From Asticcacaulis excentricus (GTDB lineage: Bacteria > Pseudomonadota > Alphaproteobacteria > Caulobacterales > Caulobacteraceae): 64,000 nt of DNA. The stretch spans positions 248,001 through 312,000 of the forward strand of contig NZ_AP018827.1 of NCBI RefSeq assembly GCF_003966695.1, in the 5' to 3' direction. How positions within the stretch are numbered: position 1 is the first letter of the stretch; every line of letters starts with the position of its first letter. Below the pieces are notes generated by a model, which searched no databases, had not been told where the DNA came from, and saw only the letters and a program-made list of their open reading frames with translations. Shown here in pieces: positions 26,708-36,996 of the stretch. The position numbers were made by a program, and so were the translations under genes.

Positions 26708-27145
26708 TTACGACAGGTCTTCGTTGATCAGAGCGACCTTGAAGTAGCCATTGTCCTGAAGCGTGTTCAGCACCGACATGAAGTCGTTATATTCGATGTC
26801 GGCATCACCGCGCACCAGAACGCGTTCTTCGGTGGGGTTAGACGATTCCAAAGCCACAGCCAAATCGGCCGGCAGGGTGGCGAGCGAGGTTTTCTTGGCA
26901 CCGATATAGATGTCGTCCGTGCCTTGGATCGAGATGAACACCGGGTCCTTGGGCTTCTCTTGTTGAGTCAGGTTCGGCACGGGCGGCGGCATGTCGAGCT
27001 TGATCGACACGGTGGCCATCGGCGCGGACACCATGAAGATGATCAGCAGCACGAGCATGATGTCAACGAACGGCGTGACGTTGATTTCGGAATTCTGTTC
27101 GACGTTATAGCGAGAACCGCCGCCGCCACCGAGCTTAGCGCCCAT
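26708..27145 (-). CDS. exbD: Biopolymer transport protein ExbD/TolR family
   Basis: A 145-residue inner-membrane protein. The cytoplasmic start is followed by INVTPFVDIMLVLLIIFMVS, which contains the conserved transmembrane Asp that carries protons with ExbB/TolQ, and then a periplasmic domain ending VLNTLQDNGYFKVALINEDL. ExbD energises TonB-dependent transport. No exbB or tonB lies next to it here. The 246-base gap upstream to folE contains only the folE hairpin. Confidence 0.92.
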   Translation of the reverse strand: MGAKLGGGGGSRYNVEQNSEINVTPFVDIMLVLLIIFMVSAPMATVSIKLDMPPPVPNLTQQEKPKDPVFISIQGTDDIYIGAKKTSLATLPADLAVALESSNPTEERVLVRGDADIEYNDFMSVLNTLQDNGYFKVALINEDLS

Positions 27146-27336
27146 GATGTAACTCCCGTAAGACCCTCAGAGCCACCCGTCGGGAGGCATGAGGCATTAA
27201 ACAACCGCCCGCCGGAAAGCAGACGCAAATTTCAGGAACCGATTTAGGACAAAGCTCGCGCAAATGTAAAGGGGTTCGTTCACGCGGGATTACAATTTCT
27301 TCATGACGCTTTTGCGACCGTCTCGCCTGAGACGCG

Positions 27337-27368
27337 AACGCCCGGCGATCAGGTGACCGCCGGGCGTT
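27337..27368 (-). terminator. Hairpin downstream of folE
   Basis: AACGCCCGGCG (27337-27347) pairs perfectly with CGCCGGGCGTT (27358-27368). It is located 24 bases after the folE stop. The T-run after it is poor on the minus strand, so termination efficiency is uncertain. Confidence 0.6.
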
Positions 27369-27391
27369 AAAAGCGTGACTAGTGCGCCGGA

Positions 27392-28072
27392 TCAGGCCTG
27401 ACAGAAGCGCATGAAGCGGTCCTGAAGCGCCAGGTCGGTCTTGAACACGCCGGTAAAGCGGGTGGTGACCGTGGTGACGTTCTTGTGGTGGACGCCGCGA
27501 GTCGTCATGCACTGATGCTCGGCGTCGATAAGCACGGCCACACCCAGCGGAGCCAGAGACTGCTCGATGGCATCGGCGATCTGCTTGGTCAGGGTCTCCT
27601 GCGTCTGAAGGCGCTTGGAAAAGATTTCGACGACGCGCGCGATCTTGGAAATACCCACCACCTTGGCGGTCGGCATGTAGGCGACATAGGCCTTGCCGAG
27701 GAACGACGCCATATGGTGTTCGCAGTGCGATTCGACGTCGATATGGCGCAGCATGACCATGTCGTCATAGCCCTGCACGTCCTCAAAGGTGCGCGACAAT
27801 TCCTTGGCCGGGTCGGCCTGATAGCCGGAGAACCACTCGTCATAGGCTTCGACGACGCGCTTGGGCGTGTCGATCAGGCCTTCGCGCGTGGGGTCGTCAC
27901 CGGCCCAGGCCAGCAGCGTGCGCACGGCGGCCATGGCCTCTTCTTTCGACGGACGCTCGACATTGAGGATTTCGGAAAACCCCTTGCTGCGCGTCTGGGC
28001 CAGATTCTGGGCGAGCGCTTGAGTGAGCGGGTCTTCGCTGTTCGGGCGGGAATTCGGGTCGAGGCTGTCCAT
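27392..28072 (-). CDS. folE: GTP cyclohydrolase I
   Basis: A 226-residue enzyme converting GTP to dihydroneopterin triphosphate for folate synthesis. The zinc and active-site motif HIDVESHCEHHMASFLGKAY, then VVGISKIARVVEIFSKRLQT and EAEHQCMTTRGVHHKN-type sequence (read as DAEHQCMTTRGVHHKN) are present. The ATG at 28072 has CGGAGA upstream; a longer frame to 28156 would add an unrelated arginine-rich leader. It acts in the same pathway as folP at 11.6 kb. It is divergent from cysS. Confidence 0.96.
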   Translation of the reverse strand: MDSLDPNSRPNSEDPLTQALAQNLAQTRSKGFSEILNVERPSKEEAMAAVRTLLAWAGDDPTREGLIDTPKRVVEAYDEWFSGYQADPAKELSRTFEDVQGYDDMVMLRHIDVESHCEHHMASFLGKAYVAYMPTAKVVGISKIARVVEIFSKRLQTQETLTKQIADAIEQSLAPLGVAVLIDAEHQCMTTRGVHHKNVTTVTTRFTGVFKTDLALQDRFMRFCQA

Positions 28073-28289
28073 ACATATATCTCCGGAGGGCCGAGTGGCG
28101 CCGGGACGACGGTCCCGGAATGACGCGTGGCATCCCTCTGCCGGGGTCACAAACATAAGACCCCTTGAAAGTTTGCAGGTGGTTTACGATCCTGCGCAGG
28201 AATTGGATTGTCTTCGATTTAATCGCTTGGAAGCCAACCCTTGCCGCGTCTATATGGGGCAAACTTCACGGAGTTCAACAGAAATCGTC

Positions 28290-29759
<1,470 letters not shown>

Positions 29760-29762
29760 GAC

Positions 29763-30200
29763 ATGGCGCTAAAGGTGGAAAAACGTATCGGCATCCAGAC
29801 CCCGGTCGATACGGTCTATGAGATTCTTCAGGATATCGAAGGATGGGTGCAGTGGTCGCCCATCCATAAAGAGGCCAAGGGCAAGCTCGGGTTCGGTGCG
29901 CCGGTACGCTTCATGGAGCATTATGAAGGGCTGGGGGACTGGGAGATCAACGGCTTCGTGTCGGACTGGTCGCCGCTGTCGCACATCCATATCGGCGTGC
30001 CGAAGAAGTTTTACGAAGGTTCGCTGATCCGCTTTTATGAGCTGAACATCCTGTCGGACACGGCGTGCGACTTTGCCATCGGGGCGCAGTTTTCGGGCTT
30101 TCTGTCGGAGCGTGAGGGAAAGAAATACCGCTCATATCTGCGCGAAGGCTTTGCCAAATTCGCCGAAGCCTTGAAGGCGAAAGCCGAAGGGACGATATAA
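29763..30200 (+). CDS. SRPBCC-fold (polyketide cyclase/START-like) protein
   Basis: A 145-residue soluble protein. The opening KRIGIQTPVDTVYEILQDIE then GWVQWSPIHKEAKGKLGFGA and YEINGF-like strands (GDWEINGFVSDWSPLSHIHI) match the SRPBCC ligand-binding fold, which carries lipids or acts as a cyclase or chaperone. The ligand cannot be read from the sequence. It starts 3 bases after cysS. Confidence 0.82.
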   Translation: MALKVEKRIGIQTPVDTVYEILQDIEGWVQWSPIHKEAKGKLGFGAPVRFMEHYEGLGDWEINGFVSDWSPLSHIHIGVPKKFYEGSLIRFYELNILSDTACDFAIGAQFSGFLSEREGKKYRSYLREGFAKFAEALKAKAEGTI

Positions 30201-30203
30201 GCC

Positions 30204-30330
30204 TTAGCCCCTCCCCTGATTTCAGGGGTGGTGGATGCGAGCGAAGCGACGCAGACGGTGGGGTTGATTCCCCGCATAACCCCCCTCCGGCTTTCAGCCG
30301 GTATCCCCCCTGAGATCAGGGGGGAGGCTT
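30204..30330. repeat. Palindrome-rich intergenic repeat, copy A
   Basis: Three hairpins in a row: CCCCTGA/TCAGGGG (30213-30228), CCGGCT/AGCCGG (30287-30301) and TCCCCCCTGA/TCAGGGGGGA (30304-30325). The joining sequence GATGCGAGCGAAGCGACGCA is related to that of a second element at 49243-49412. It lies in the 135-base gap before the NifU-like gene and probably supplies part of its leader. Confidence 0.65.
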
Positions 30331-30335
30331 GGAAG

Positions 30336-30797
30336 ATGATCGACGAACTCTATTCCCGTGAAATTCTGCGCCGCGCCACGCAACTGGCGCACGTCGGGCG
30401 GCTGGAAGCCCCCGACGGGGCGGCTGACCGTACCGCCAGGCTGTGCGGTTCGACCATCCATGTGGAAGTCAAACTCGCGGACGGCGTGATCACCGACTTC
30501 GCGCAGGAGGTCGAAGCCTGTGCCCTGGGGCAGGCCGCCGCCGCCATTTTGAGCCAGAGCGTCATCGGTGCCCCGATCACCGAGGTCGTCGCTGCGCGCG
30601 ACGCCATGAAGGCCATGCTCAAGGGCGGCGAATTTGCCTATCCTGAGCGCTTTGCCGACTTCGCCATCCTTCAATCCGTGAAGGACTTTCCGGCGCGCCA
30701 CGCCTCAACGCTTCTGGCGCTGGAAGCCACGGTTGAGGCAATCCGGGGGAAATCGCCGTGTGATAAAAATGCCTCGGAAATGGTTGAAGGTGATTGA
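30336..30797 (+). CDS. Iron-sulphur cluster assembly scaffold (NifU/IscU-like)
   Basis: A 153-residue protein starting MIDELYSREILRRATQLAHV. It has the three scaffold cysteines in order: ARLCGSTIHVEVKL, EVEACALGQAAAAILSQSV, and a C-terminal SPCDKN that is outside the usual place, so the third ligand is uncertain. In related bacteria this gene directly precedes yidD. Here the 3' end appears to have been replaced: after LLALEATVEA the frame runs into a novel tail, and a near-copy of the expected end lies at 31610-31670. Confidence 0.85.
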   Translation: MIDELYSREILRRATQLAHVGRLEAPDGAADRTARLCGSTIHVEVKLADGVITDFAQEVEACALGQAAAAILSQSVIGAPITEVVAARDAMKAMLKGGEFAYPERFADFAILQSVKDFPARHASTLLALEATVEAIRGKSPCDKNASEMVEGD

Positions 30798-30872
30798 AAC
30801 TCCTTTCAAAGTTGACCGAAAGTGAGCGATGAGATACGCCGATGTTTCCATAGAAAAAACTCTGAGGAAACA

Positions 30873-31400
30873 ATGGTTAAGATCGTTACTATTCTGGCTT
30901 CGGCCACCTTGCTGGCCGCTGTAGCTGTTTCGGCGAACGCCCAGGAAAAGGGCTCTACCTATCTGCAAGCGGGTGCCGGTGTTCTGGATGCTGATGGTGA
31001 GAGATTCAACGTCGTCCAGTTTGTTGGCGGATATAACCTCAACCGTAATTTTGCCGCTGAGGCAGAATTGGGCCTAGGTGTCTCGGAAAAACGCTATCAG
31101 GTCGGCAGCGTTTTCGTTGACGCTAAGATCAAGCGCACGGCAGGCGTTTATCTGGTTGGTTCTTTGCCGGTTGCAGATAATCTCGACCTGCTCGGACGTG
31201 TTGGTTTTGCTGCGGTTTCCATCGAAGCCAAAAGCGGTAACGTTTCCGCTGATGAGCAGGAAGAAGGCCCGGCCTTCGGTGTTGGTCTGCGCTATCTCTT
31301 TAAGGGCGGCGTTCACGGCGTTCGGGGTGATCTGACCCGTTACAAGCTGGACGAGGCTGATTTTGACACACTGAAAGTGTCGTATGTGCGCCGCTTCTAG
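30873..31400 (+). CDS. Outer-membrane beta-barrel protein
   Basis: A 175-residue protein with a Sec signal (MVKIVTILASATLLAAVAVS, cut after ANA) and alternating hydrophobic strands typical of a small 8-stranded barrel. It ends in an aromatic residue (KVSYVRRF), the usual Bam recognition end. The ATG at 30873 follows GAGG by seven bases. GC content is lower than in its neighbours. It lies within the segment that separates the NifU-like gene from the displaced copy of its 3' end. Confidence 0.82.
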   Translation: MVKIVTILASATLLAAVAVSANAQEKGSTYLQAGAGVLDADGERFNVVQFVGGYNLNRNFAAEAELGLGVSEKRYQVGSVFVDAKIKRTAGVYLVGSLPVADNLDLLGRVGFAAVSIEAKSGNVSADEQEEGPAFGVGLRYLFKGGVHGVRGDLTRYKLDEADFDTLKVSYVRRF

Positions 31401-31505
31401 AGCGATATGGCGAAAAGTGTGAGCGGCTTTTGACAAAAATATCGCGACAAAACAAAAATTTAGAGCGGGATGATACTTCCATTCAAAATCATTCCGCTTC
31501 AAGCC
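31398..31505. repeat. Two palindromic repeats downstream of the barrel gene
   Basis: First, 31398-31435: a member of the CGAAAAGTGT family also at 8648 and 32799. Second, 31462-31505: AGAGCGGGATGAT...ATTCATTCCGCTTCAAGCC type, matching 53149-53188. The second has near-perfect arms GCGGGATGAT / ATCATTCCGC. Confidence 0.6.
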
Positions 31506-31578
31506 ACGAACGTCAATCGACCCTCATATTTTACCAGAGAGGTTGTAAGCCTTTTTGGGGATGAAGCTCCAAGTGAAA

Positions 31579-31602
31579 GGGCTCCCGTTTGGGAGCCCTT
31601 TT
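31579..31602 (+). terminator. Strong intrinsic terminator
   Basis: GGGCTCCC (31579-31586) and GGGAGCCC (31591-31598) with a GTTT loop, followed by TTTT. It ends transcription of the barrel gene, or of an unannotated short RNA from 31506-31578. Confidence 0.85.
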
Positions 31603-31609
31603 GACGTTA

Positions 31610-31670
31610 AGCGCCTTCACCGCTGCTGGCGCTGGAGACCACGGTTGAGGCGGCGGGTAAGGCGGGCTGA
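31610..31670 (+). pseudogene. Displaced copy of the NifU-like gene 3' end
   Basis: The frame reads APSPLLALETTVEAAGKAG then stop. It matches 30705-30738 of the NifU-like gene (ASTLLALEATVEA) with 28 of 31 bases identical in the core. It has no start of its own. It is best read as the original end of that gene left behind after an insertion of about 870 bases carrying the barrel gene. Confidence 0.7.
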
Positions 31671-32408
31671 TTATTCGACGGTCAAGGCCTGCCATTCGAA
31701 AGGCTTCAATGCTTCAGTTCGCTCTTCGTCGCTTTTGGCGATCTGAAGTGCGTGCTGTTGAATGCGGGTGTAACGCTCAAGAACTGCCGGCCCCAAGGTT
31801 CTGGCCTCATCTTTATTATCCAATTCACATCGGTTGATATTAAAATCAGGCTTGCTGTCGTAGATGGAGTCTAAGAAATCATCGGTTTCCGGATGGATAG
31901 ATTTTTTGACGAGCGGCTTAGGTGGAGCGGGCTTATCATCCGCGCTTTTTTCTACAGCAATCTCTTCAGGTGCTTTGCTGGACTTCGATGTAATGTGGGT
32001 GCATTCAACGATAAGGTATTCGACCTGAGCGCCTTTGGTCAGTGTCTGCCCGTGTGGGTAGCGCAGAATGACATACACGGACCTGTCAGGGATTTGAGTG
32101 AAGTTCAACCCTGCCAGCCAGTAGTCACGCCGTTCGGCATTGGTTTCAGCGATGCGTGGCAAAAACGGGACGTAAGTAACATCCGCTCTATAGGTTTTGC
32201 CACCCAGAATGTCGTGACTCATGACAATCTGATCGCCCTCCGCCTTGTGGCCTAGAGTCGCTTTAAAACCATCTGGCCCGTTAAGGGTCACTTCTGACAC
32301 CTGATCAAAAGGCGTGGGGAGTTTGTCGAGGTCCGGCCCAATGGCGTATTTTCCGCAACCCGCAAGCGAAAGGCTTATGGTGAGAAACGCAACGGCTATG
32401 ATTTTCAT
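31671..32408 (-). CDS. Hypothetical lipoprotein
   Basis: About 245 residues. The ATG at 32408 sits eight bases from GGAG and gives MKIIAVAFLTISLSLAGC, a signal peptide with lipobox LAGC. An ATG at 32414 is too close to the same site. The rest is soluble, with beta-rich N-terminal half (VSEVTLNGPDGFKATLGHKA) and a helical, charged C-terminal half. The family is not recognised. It ends one base after the displaced NifU remnant and lies between that remnant and yidD, opposite to both. Confidence 0.78.
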   Translation of the reverse strand: MKIIAVAFLTISLSLAGCGKYAIGPDLDKLPTPFDQVSEVTLNGPDGFKATLGHKAEGDQIVMSHDILGGKTYRADVTYVPFLPRIAETNAERRDYWLAGLNFTQIPDRSVYVILRYPHGQTLTKGAQVEYLIVECTHITSKSSKAPEEIAVEKSADDKPAPPKPLVKKSIHPETDDFLDSIYDSKPDFNINRCELDNKDEARTLGPAVLERYTRIQQHALQIAKSDEERTEALKPFEWQALTVE

Positions 32409-32557
32409 CCCCATATCTCCTCTTTCAATGGAGTGAGGATTGATCACGAATCCGTGATCGTCAAGTGATTGTTGCGTGATCAGATTGCGTCCGGCATTGC
32501 CATTCAGAGCAAAATGTCGGAAACAGTTGATACTTTTCGCCAAAAAGGTATTGCCGC

Positions 32558-32794
32558 ATGGGGCGTCTCTATGCCAAGGCCGTGAAGACGGGGCTCAGGG
32601 CCTATAAGCTCAGCCTGTCGCCCCTGATCGGGCAGGCCTGTCGCTTTGCGCCGACCTGTTCGGAATATACCGCCGAAGCCCTGATCGTGCATGGCCCCAT
32701 AAAAGGTTCATGGTTGGGATTTAAGCGTATCTGCCGGTGCCGTCCCGGCGGGGGCCACGGATACGATCCGGTGCCGCCAAAAGACGTGAATTAG
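32558..32794 (+). CDS. yidD: Membrane protein insertion efficiency factor YidD
   Basis: A 78-residue protein with the YidD core [20 protein letters not shown] then [20 protein letters not shown] and [17 protein letters not shown]. YidD assists YidC-dependent membrane insertion. Its usual upstream partner, the NifU-like gene, is about 1.8 kb away here because of the inserted material. thrS follows after a repeat-rich gap. Confidence 0.95.
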   Translation: MGRLYAKAVKTGLRAYKLSLSPLIGQACRFAPTCSEYTAEALIVHGPIKGSWLGFKRICRCRPGGGHGYDPVPPKDVN

Positions 32795-32798
32795 TGCC

Positions 32799-32908
32799 GC
32801 GCATCTCGGTCCGAAAACCGCTAAACACTTTTCGGGATGCGCTCAAATGACTGCCGTCGCCTGTCGTAGGGGCGCGGCTTAACCGAACGCTCTGGCCTGT
32901 CGTAGGGG
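32799..32908. repeat. Palindromic repeat and short direct repeat upstream of thrS
   Basis: GCGCATC (32799-32805) and GATGCGC (32836-32842) enclose CCGAAAA/TTTTCGG, the same family as at 8648. Next to it, CCTGTCGTAGGGG occurs twice (32860-32872 and 32896-32908). These fill most of the yidD-thrS gap and may shape the thrS leader. Confidence 0.6.
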
Positions 32909-32932
32909 CTGAGCATACTGAAAGAGTGACAT

Positions 32933-34855
32933 ATGATTGACCTGACCTTTCCCGATGGCGCCGTTCGTTCCTATGAGCCGGGCGCAACCGGACGCAGCAT
33001 AGCGGAGGGTCTGTCCAAGTCTCTCGCCAAAAAGGCGGCGATGCTCCGCCTCAACGGAGAGCTTTACGATCTCGACCGCCCCATCGAGGGCAGCGCCTCC
33101 ATCGAAATCCTGACGCGCGACGATCCGGCCCTCCTGGAAGTCATCCGCCACGACACGGCTCACCTGCTGGCGCAGGCGGTGCAGGAGCTGTTCCCCGGCA
33201 CGCAGGTCACCATTGGCCCGGCCATCGAGGACGGCTTCTATTACGACTTTGCGCGCGATGAGCCGTTCAGCCTCGACGACCTGCCCAAGATCGAAAAGAA
33301 GATGAAGGAGCTGGTCGATCGCGACGACAAGATCGTGCGCGAAGTGTGGGAACGCGACGCGGCCATCCAGCATTTTGAAGAGATCGGCGAACACTATAAG
33401 GCCGAGATCATCCGCGACCTGCCCAGCACGGAAACGATCACCGTCTATCGCCACGGCGACACCTGGAAAGACCTGTGCCGCGGGCCGCATTTCCCGTCGT
33501 CGAAATTTATCGGCAAGGCCTTCAAGCTGACCAAGCTGGCCGGGGCCTACTGGCGCGGCGACCACAATAATGCGCAGCTTCAGCGCATCTACGGCACGGC
33601 CTGGGCCTCCGAAGAAGACCTTCAGGCCTATATTACGCGCCTCGAAGAGGCCGAAAAGCGCGACCACCGCAAGCTGGGCCGTCAGATGAACCTCTTCCAC
33701 ATGCAGGAAGAGGGGCGCGGCATGGTCTTCTGGCACCCGCACGGCTGGACGCTGTGGCGGACGCTGGAGGCCTATATGCGCCGCCGTCTCGATGCCGCCG
33801 GCTATGTCGAGGTCAAGACGCCGCAGGTGCTGGACCGCACCTTCTGGGAAAAGTCCGGCCACTGGGACAAGTATCGCCCCAACATGTTCGTCTGCGAGAC
33901 GGTCGAAGGCGAAACCCTGTCGCTGAAGCCGATGAACTGTCCCGGCCACGTACAGATCTTCAAGGTCGGTCTGCGTTCATACAAAGAATTGCCGATCCGC
34001 ATGGCTGAGTTCGGGGCCTGCCACCGCTATGAGCCGTCGGGCTCGCTGCACGGCCTGATGCGCGTGCGCGGCTTCACGCAGGATGACGCGCACATCTTCT
34101 GCCGCGAAGACCAGATCGTCGAAGAGACGACGAAGTTCATCACCCTTTGCCGTCAGGTCCACGCCGATCTGGGGATGCAGGCCGAGCATATCGCGCTGGC
34201 CACCCGTCCGGAGGTGCGCGCGGGCTCGGATGAGTTCTGGGACAAGGCCGAGGCGCAGATGGCCGAGGCCGCGCGCGCCGCGGGTGTGGAACCGGTTATT
34301 GCCGAAGGCGACGGGGCCTTCTATGCGCCGAAACTCGACTTCATCGTGCGCGACGCCATCGGCCGTACCTGGACCTGCGGCACGATCCAGCTCGACTACG
34401 TGCTGCCGGAGCGTCTGGGGGCGGAATACGTCGCCGAAGACGGGTCGCGTCAGCGTCCGGTGATGCTACACCGCGCCATTCTGGGCTCTTTCGAGCGCTT
34501 TATCGGCATAATGATCGAAAATTACGGGGGTAAGTTCCCGTTATGGCTGGCTCCCATACAGGTGGTAGTGGCACCGATCACGTCTGATGCTAATGATTAC
34601 GCGCAACAGGTTGCGTCAAAATTGCGTTCGGCAGGACTCAGGGTTGACACAGACCTGCGGAATGAGAAGATTAACTACAAGATCCGCGAGCATTCGCTGG
34701 CCAAGGTGCCGGTGATCGCGGTGGTCGGCCGCAAAGAAGCCGAAACCGGTGAGGTGGCCCTGCGTTATTTGGGTCAGGAAGGGCAGACCGTTTTGTCGGT
34801 CGATAGTGCCGCTGAACAGTTGCGTACCGAAAGCCTGCCGCCTGATTTGAAATAA
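32933..34855 (+). CDS. thrS: Threonine--tRNA ligase
   Basis: A 640-residue class II synthetase. An N-terminal TGS domain ([20 protein letters not shown]) and editing domain ([29 protein letters not shown]) precede the catalytic core ([51 protein letters not shown]) and an anticodon-binding C-terminus ([15 protein letters not shown]). About 34495-34690, around the end of the catalytic domain, shows lower GC and different codon use. The ATG at 32933 is clear from the TGS start. Confidence 0.98.
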   Translation: MIDLTFPDGAVRSYEPGATGRSIAEGLSKSLAKKAAMLRLNGELYDLDRPIEGSASIEILTRDDPALLEVIRHDTAHLLAQAVQELFPGTQVTIGPAIEDGFYYDFARDEPFSLDDLPKIEKKMKELVDRDDKIVREVWERDAAIQHFEEIGEHYKAEIIRDLPSTETITVYRHGDTWKDLCRGPHFPSSKFIGKAFKLTKLAGAYWRGDHNNAQLQRIYGTAWASEEDLQAYITRLEEAEKRDHRKLGRQMNLFHMQEEGRGMVFWHPHGWTLWRTLEAYMRRRLDAAGYVEVKTPQVLDRTFWEKSGHWDKYRPNMFVCETVEGETLSLKPMNCPGHVQIFKVGLRSYKELPIRMAEFGACHRYEPSGSLHGLMRVRGFTQDDAHIFCREDQIVEETTKFITLCRQVHADLGMQAEHIALATRPEVRAGSDEFWDKAEAQMAEAARAAGVEPVIAEGDGAFYAPKLDFIVRDAIGRTWTCGTIQLDYVLPERLGAEYVAEDGSRQRPVMLHRAILGSFERFIGIMIENYGGKFPLWLAPIQVVVAPITSDANDYAQQVASKLRSAGLRVDTDLRNEKINYKIREHSLAKVPVIAVVGRKEAETGEVALRYLGQEGQTVLSVDSAAEQLRTESLPPDLK

Positions 34856-34872
34856 GTTTTTAAAGCCGCCGT

Positions 34873-35868
34873 ATGAAACGTACTCTTCCGCCTACCATCA
34901 AAGACCTGATCAAGGCCCAAAGACTGGCGGCGGATGAGGCGGCGAATCTTGTGCCTGGCACAGATATTGTCCTGCCCTCGCGCGACACACGCGGCGTAAC
35001 GGTGGTGATTATTGCTTACCGCACCGGACGCATCCTGTTCGATTGTATCGAACGCGTGCTGTCGGAAGTCGCGGTCAAGCAAGTGATCGTCGTGGATAAT
35101 GGGTCGTCGGAGCGCACGATTGAGCTGTTGCGCGAAATCGACGAGGCCTATGAGCGGGTTCTGCTGGTGCAGGGGCATGGCAATATCGGCTTTGCACGTG
35201 CCGCCAATATGGGGGCCCAACTGGCCAGTCAGCCATGGGTCGTCTTCCTCAATCCCGACGCCATACTGTGTGATGGTGCGGTCGAGGCGCTGGTCGATAC
35301 AGCGCTAAGTATGCCAAGGCCCTGTCTGGTGGGGGCGCGCGTCCTCAATCCGGACGGCACCGAACAACGCGGGTCACGGCGCGGGGAAGTCACACCGATC
35401 ACCACACTGGTGTCGTTGATGCGTTTGTCGAAATATCTGCCTTTCCTGCGCGCCTACGAAATTCACCGTGAAGATGAGTCCCTGCCGGAGAGCCCTGTGC
35501 CGGTGGCCGCAGTGTCGGGGGCCTGCTTCTGCATTGCCCGCGCCGACTTTCTGGCGGTCGGCGGCTTTGATACGCGCTTCTTCCTGCATGTTGAAGATAT
35601 CGACCTGTGCTGGCGTATCCGCAGAAAAGGCGGCGCGGTGCTGTTCCACCCCAGGGCCGAGGTCGTCCACGAAGGCCATACGTCGCGTGTTGACCCCCTA
35701 TTCGTCGAAACGAACAAGGGGCTCGGTCTGGTCTATTATTTCCTGAAGCGCGCTGATACCATATGGCGCAAGCTCTACATCATGGCCTTGTCGCCGTTGA
35801 TCGTGGGCGTATCCATTTTGCGGGCGGTCATGCGTCGGCGTCTGCGCGACACAGATGATTTTAGCTGA
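34873..35868 (+). CDS. Family 2 glycosyltransferase (rhamnosyltransferase-like)
   Basis: A 331-residue GT-A enzyme. TVVIIAYRTGRILFDCIERV and VIVVDNGSSERTIELLREID form the nucleotide-binding start, NIGFARAANMGAQLA and VFLNPDAILCDGAV give the metal-binding region (NPD), and FFLHVEDIDLCWRIRRKGGA carries the catalytic ED. A C-terminal hydrophobic stretch suggests membrane association. It would extend a cell-surface polysaccharide; donor and acceptor are unknown. It follows thrS by 17 bases but no other polysaccharide genes are adjacent. Confidence 0.88.
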   Translation: MKRTLPPTIKDLIKAQRLAADEAANLVPGTDIVLPSRDTRGVTVVIIAYRTGRILFDCIERVLSEVAVKQVIVVDNGSSERTIELLREIDEAYERVLLVQGHGNIGFARAANMGAQLASQPWVVFLNPDAILCDGAVEALVDTALSMPRPCLVGARVLNPDGTEQRGSRRGEVTPITTLVSLMRLSKYLPFLRAYEIHREDESLPESPVPVAAVSGACFCIARADFLAVGGFDTRFFLHVEDIDLCWRIRRKGGAVLFHPRAEVVHEGHTSRVDPLFVETNKGLGLVYYFLKRADTIWRKLYIMALSPLIVGVSILRAVMRRRLRDTDDFS

Positions 35869-35910
35869 TCCGCAGAGGCTGGATTGCGGGGGGGTATTAT
35901 TGGGGGTTGT

Positions 35911-36864
35911 TTATTGGCCACCGATATTGATGTCGCCGGACCCCAGCACTTTCTTCTGAACCGTGCCGGTGGCGCGCGCGACAAACACGTCGCCTGAGCC
36001 GACCACGGCGGCTTCGACCATCTTCGCTTCGCCACCAAAATGCACGTCGCCCGACCCGGCCACGGCGATTTTCAGCGTCGGGCTGCGGCCCTTGGCCACC
36101 ACCACGTCGCCGGACCCGTTCATGCTGATTTCGACCGGACCGCTGACCGCACCGATGCTGATATCGCCCGATCCGGCGCTTGCCGCCGACAGGGTGCCGC
36201 TGACTGAGCCGACACTGACATCGCCGGAGCCGGACTGCGACAGTTTGAGCGAGCGCACGCCGCCGATATGCACATCGCCGGATCCGGTGCTGACGATTTC
36301 GCTGTCGCCGCCACTGGCGGCATGGGTGTCGCCGGAGCCGCTATTGATCAGGGTCAGGGCGCCGCGCACGGGGCCGACGTTCCAGTCACCGCAACCCTGC
36401 ACACTGAGCTTCAGGCTGCTGGCCTCCGATACATTGCCATAGACCGCGCCCTTGCTGACGATCTCCATATCCTGCGGGGCATAGACATAGACGGTCGGCA
36501 GGTCAGACAGGTTGAGGTGCCCCATGCCGGCCACCTTGACCGTGGTGACGCTGCGGTCGCCGATATTGAAGGCAAACAGGCTGCTGCCGCCACCGCCGCA
36601 CGACTGATCGCGACCACTGACATTGCCGTTGACGATGACGCGGTCGCCCTGACGGCGCAGCGTGATCTGAGGCATGTTGCGGGGGCCGGTTTTGACGCGC
36701 ACATCGATGTCCTGACGCGCCTGCGTCACCACCACCACGCGGGCGGCCAGATTTTGCAGTTCGATCCGGTTTTCACCGGCCAACGCCCTCTCCGGACAGA
36801 CCAGAGGCAGCAGCAGGGTCAGGGATGTGCAGGCCAGTACGCGCATCAACAGGGTTTCCAACAT
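35911..36864 (-). CDS. Secreted GSGD-repeat protein (DUF2807/GIN-type beta-helix)
   Basis: A 317-residue protein with an N-terminal signal; an in-frame ATG at 36846 is an alternative start. From about residue 170 it contains seven GSGD tetrapeptides and close variants at roughly 20-residue spacing (for example SGSGDVSVGSVSG and AGSGDISIGAVSG), the pattern of head-GIN/DUF2807 domains that fold as a right-handed beta-helix. The first half has a cysteine-glycine patch (SCGGGGSS). Likely cell-surface or periplasmic; role unknown. Confidence 0.82.
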   Translation of the reverse strand: MLETLLMRVLACTSLTLLLPLVCPERALAGENRIELQNLAARVVVVTQARQDIDVRVKTGPRNMPQITLRRQGDRVIVNGNVSGRDQSCGGGGSSLFAFNIGDRSVTTVKVAGMGHLNLSDLPTVYVYAPQDMEIVSKGAVYGNVSEASSLKLSVQGCGDWNVGPVRGALTLINSGSGDTHAASGGDSEIVSTGSGDVHIGGVRSLKLSQSGSGDVSVGSVSGTLSAASAGSGDISIGAVSGPVEISMNGSGDVVVAKGRSPTLKIAVAGSGDVHFGGEAKMVEAAVVGSGDVFVARATGTVQKKVLGSGDINIGGQ

Positions 36865-36996
36865 CTGCAGACGTCCGAAAAGCCAGACCCTGCCTCATCA
36901 CACATCTCGCAACCGGCGATCCGGGTCAAATTAAACCTGAGTCATGAAAAGTATTTAACAAGGTTACAGTTGACCCTGCGATAAGTTTCGAATGGT

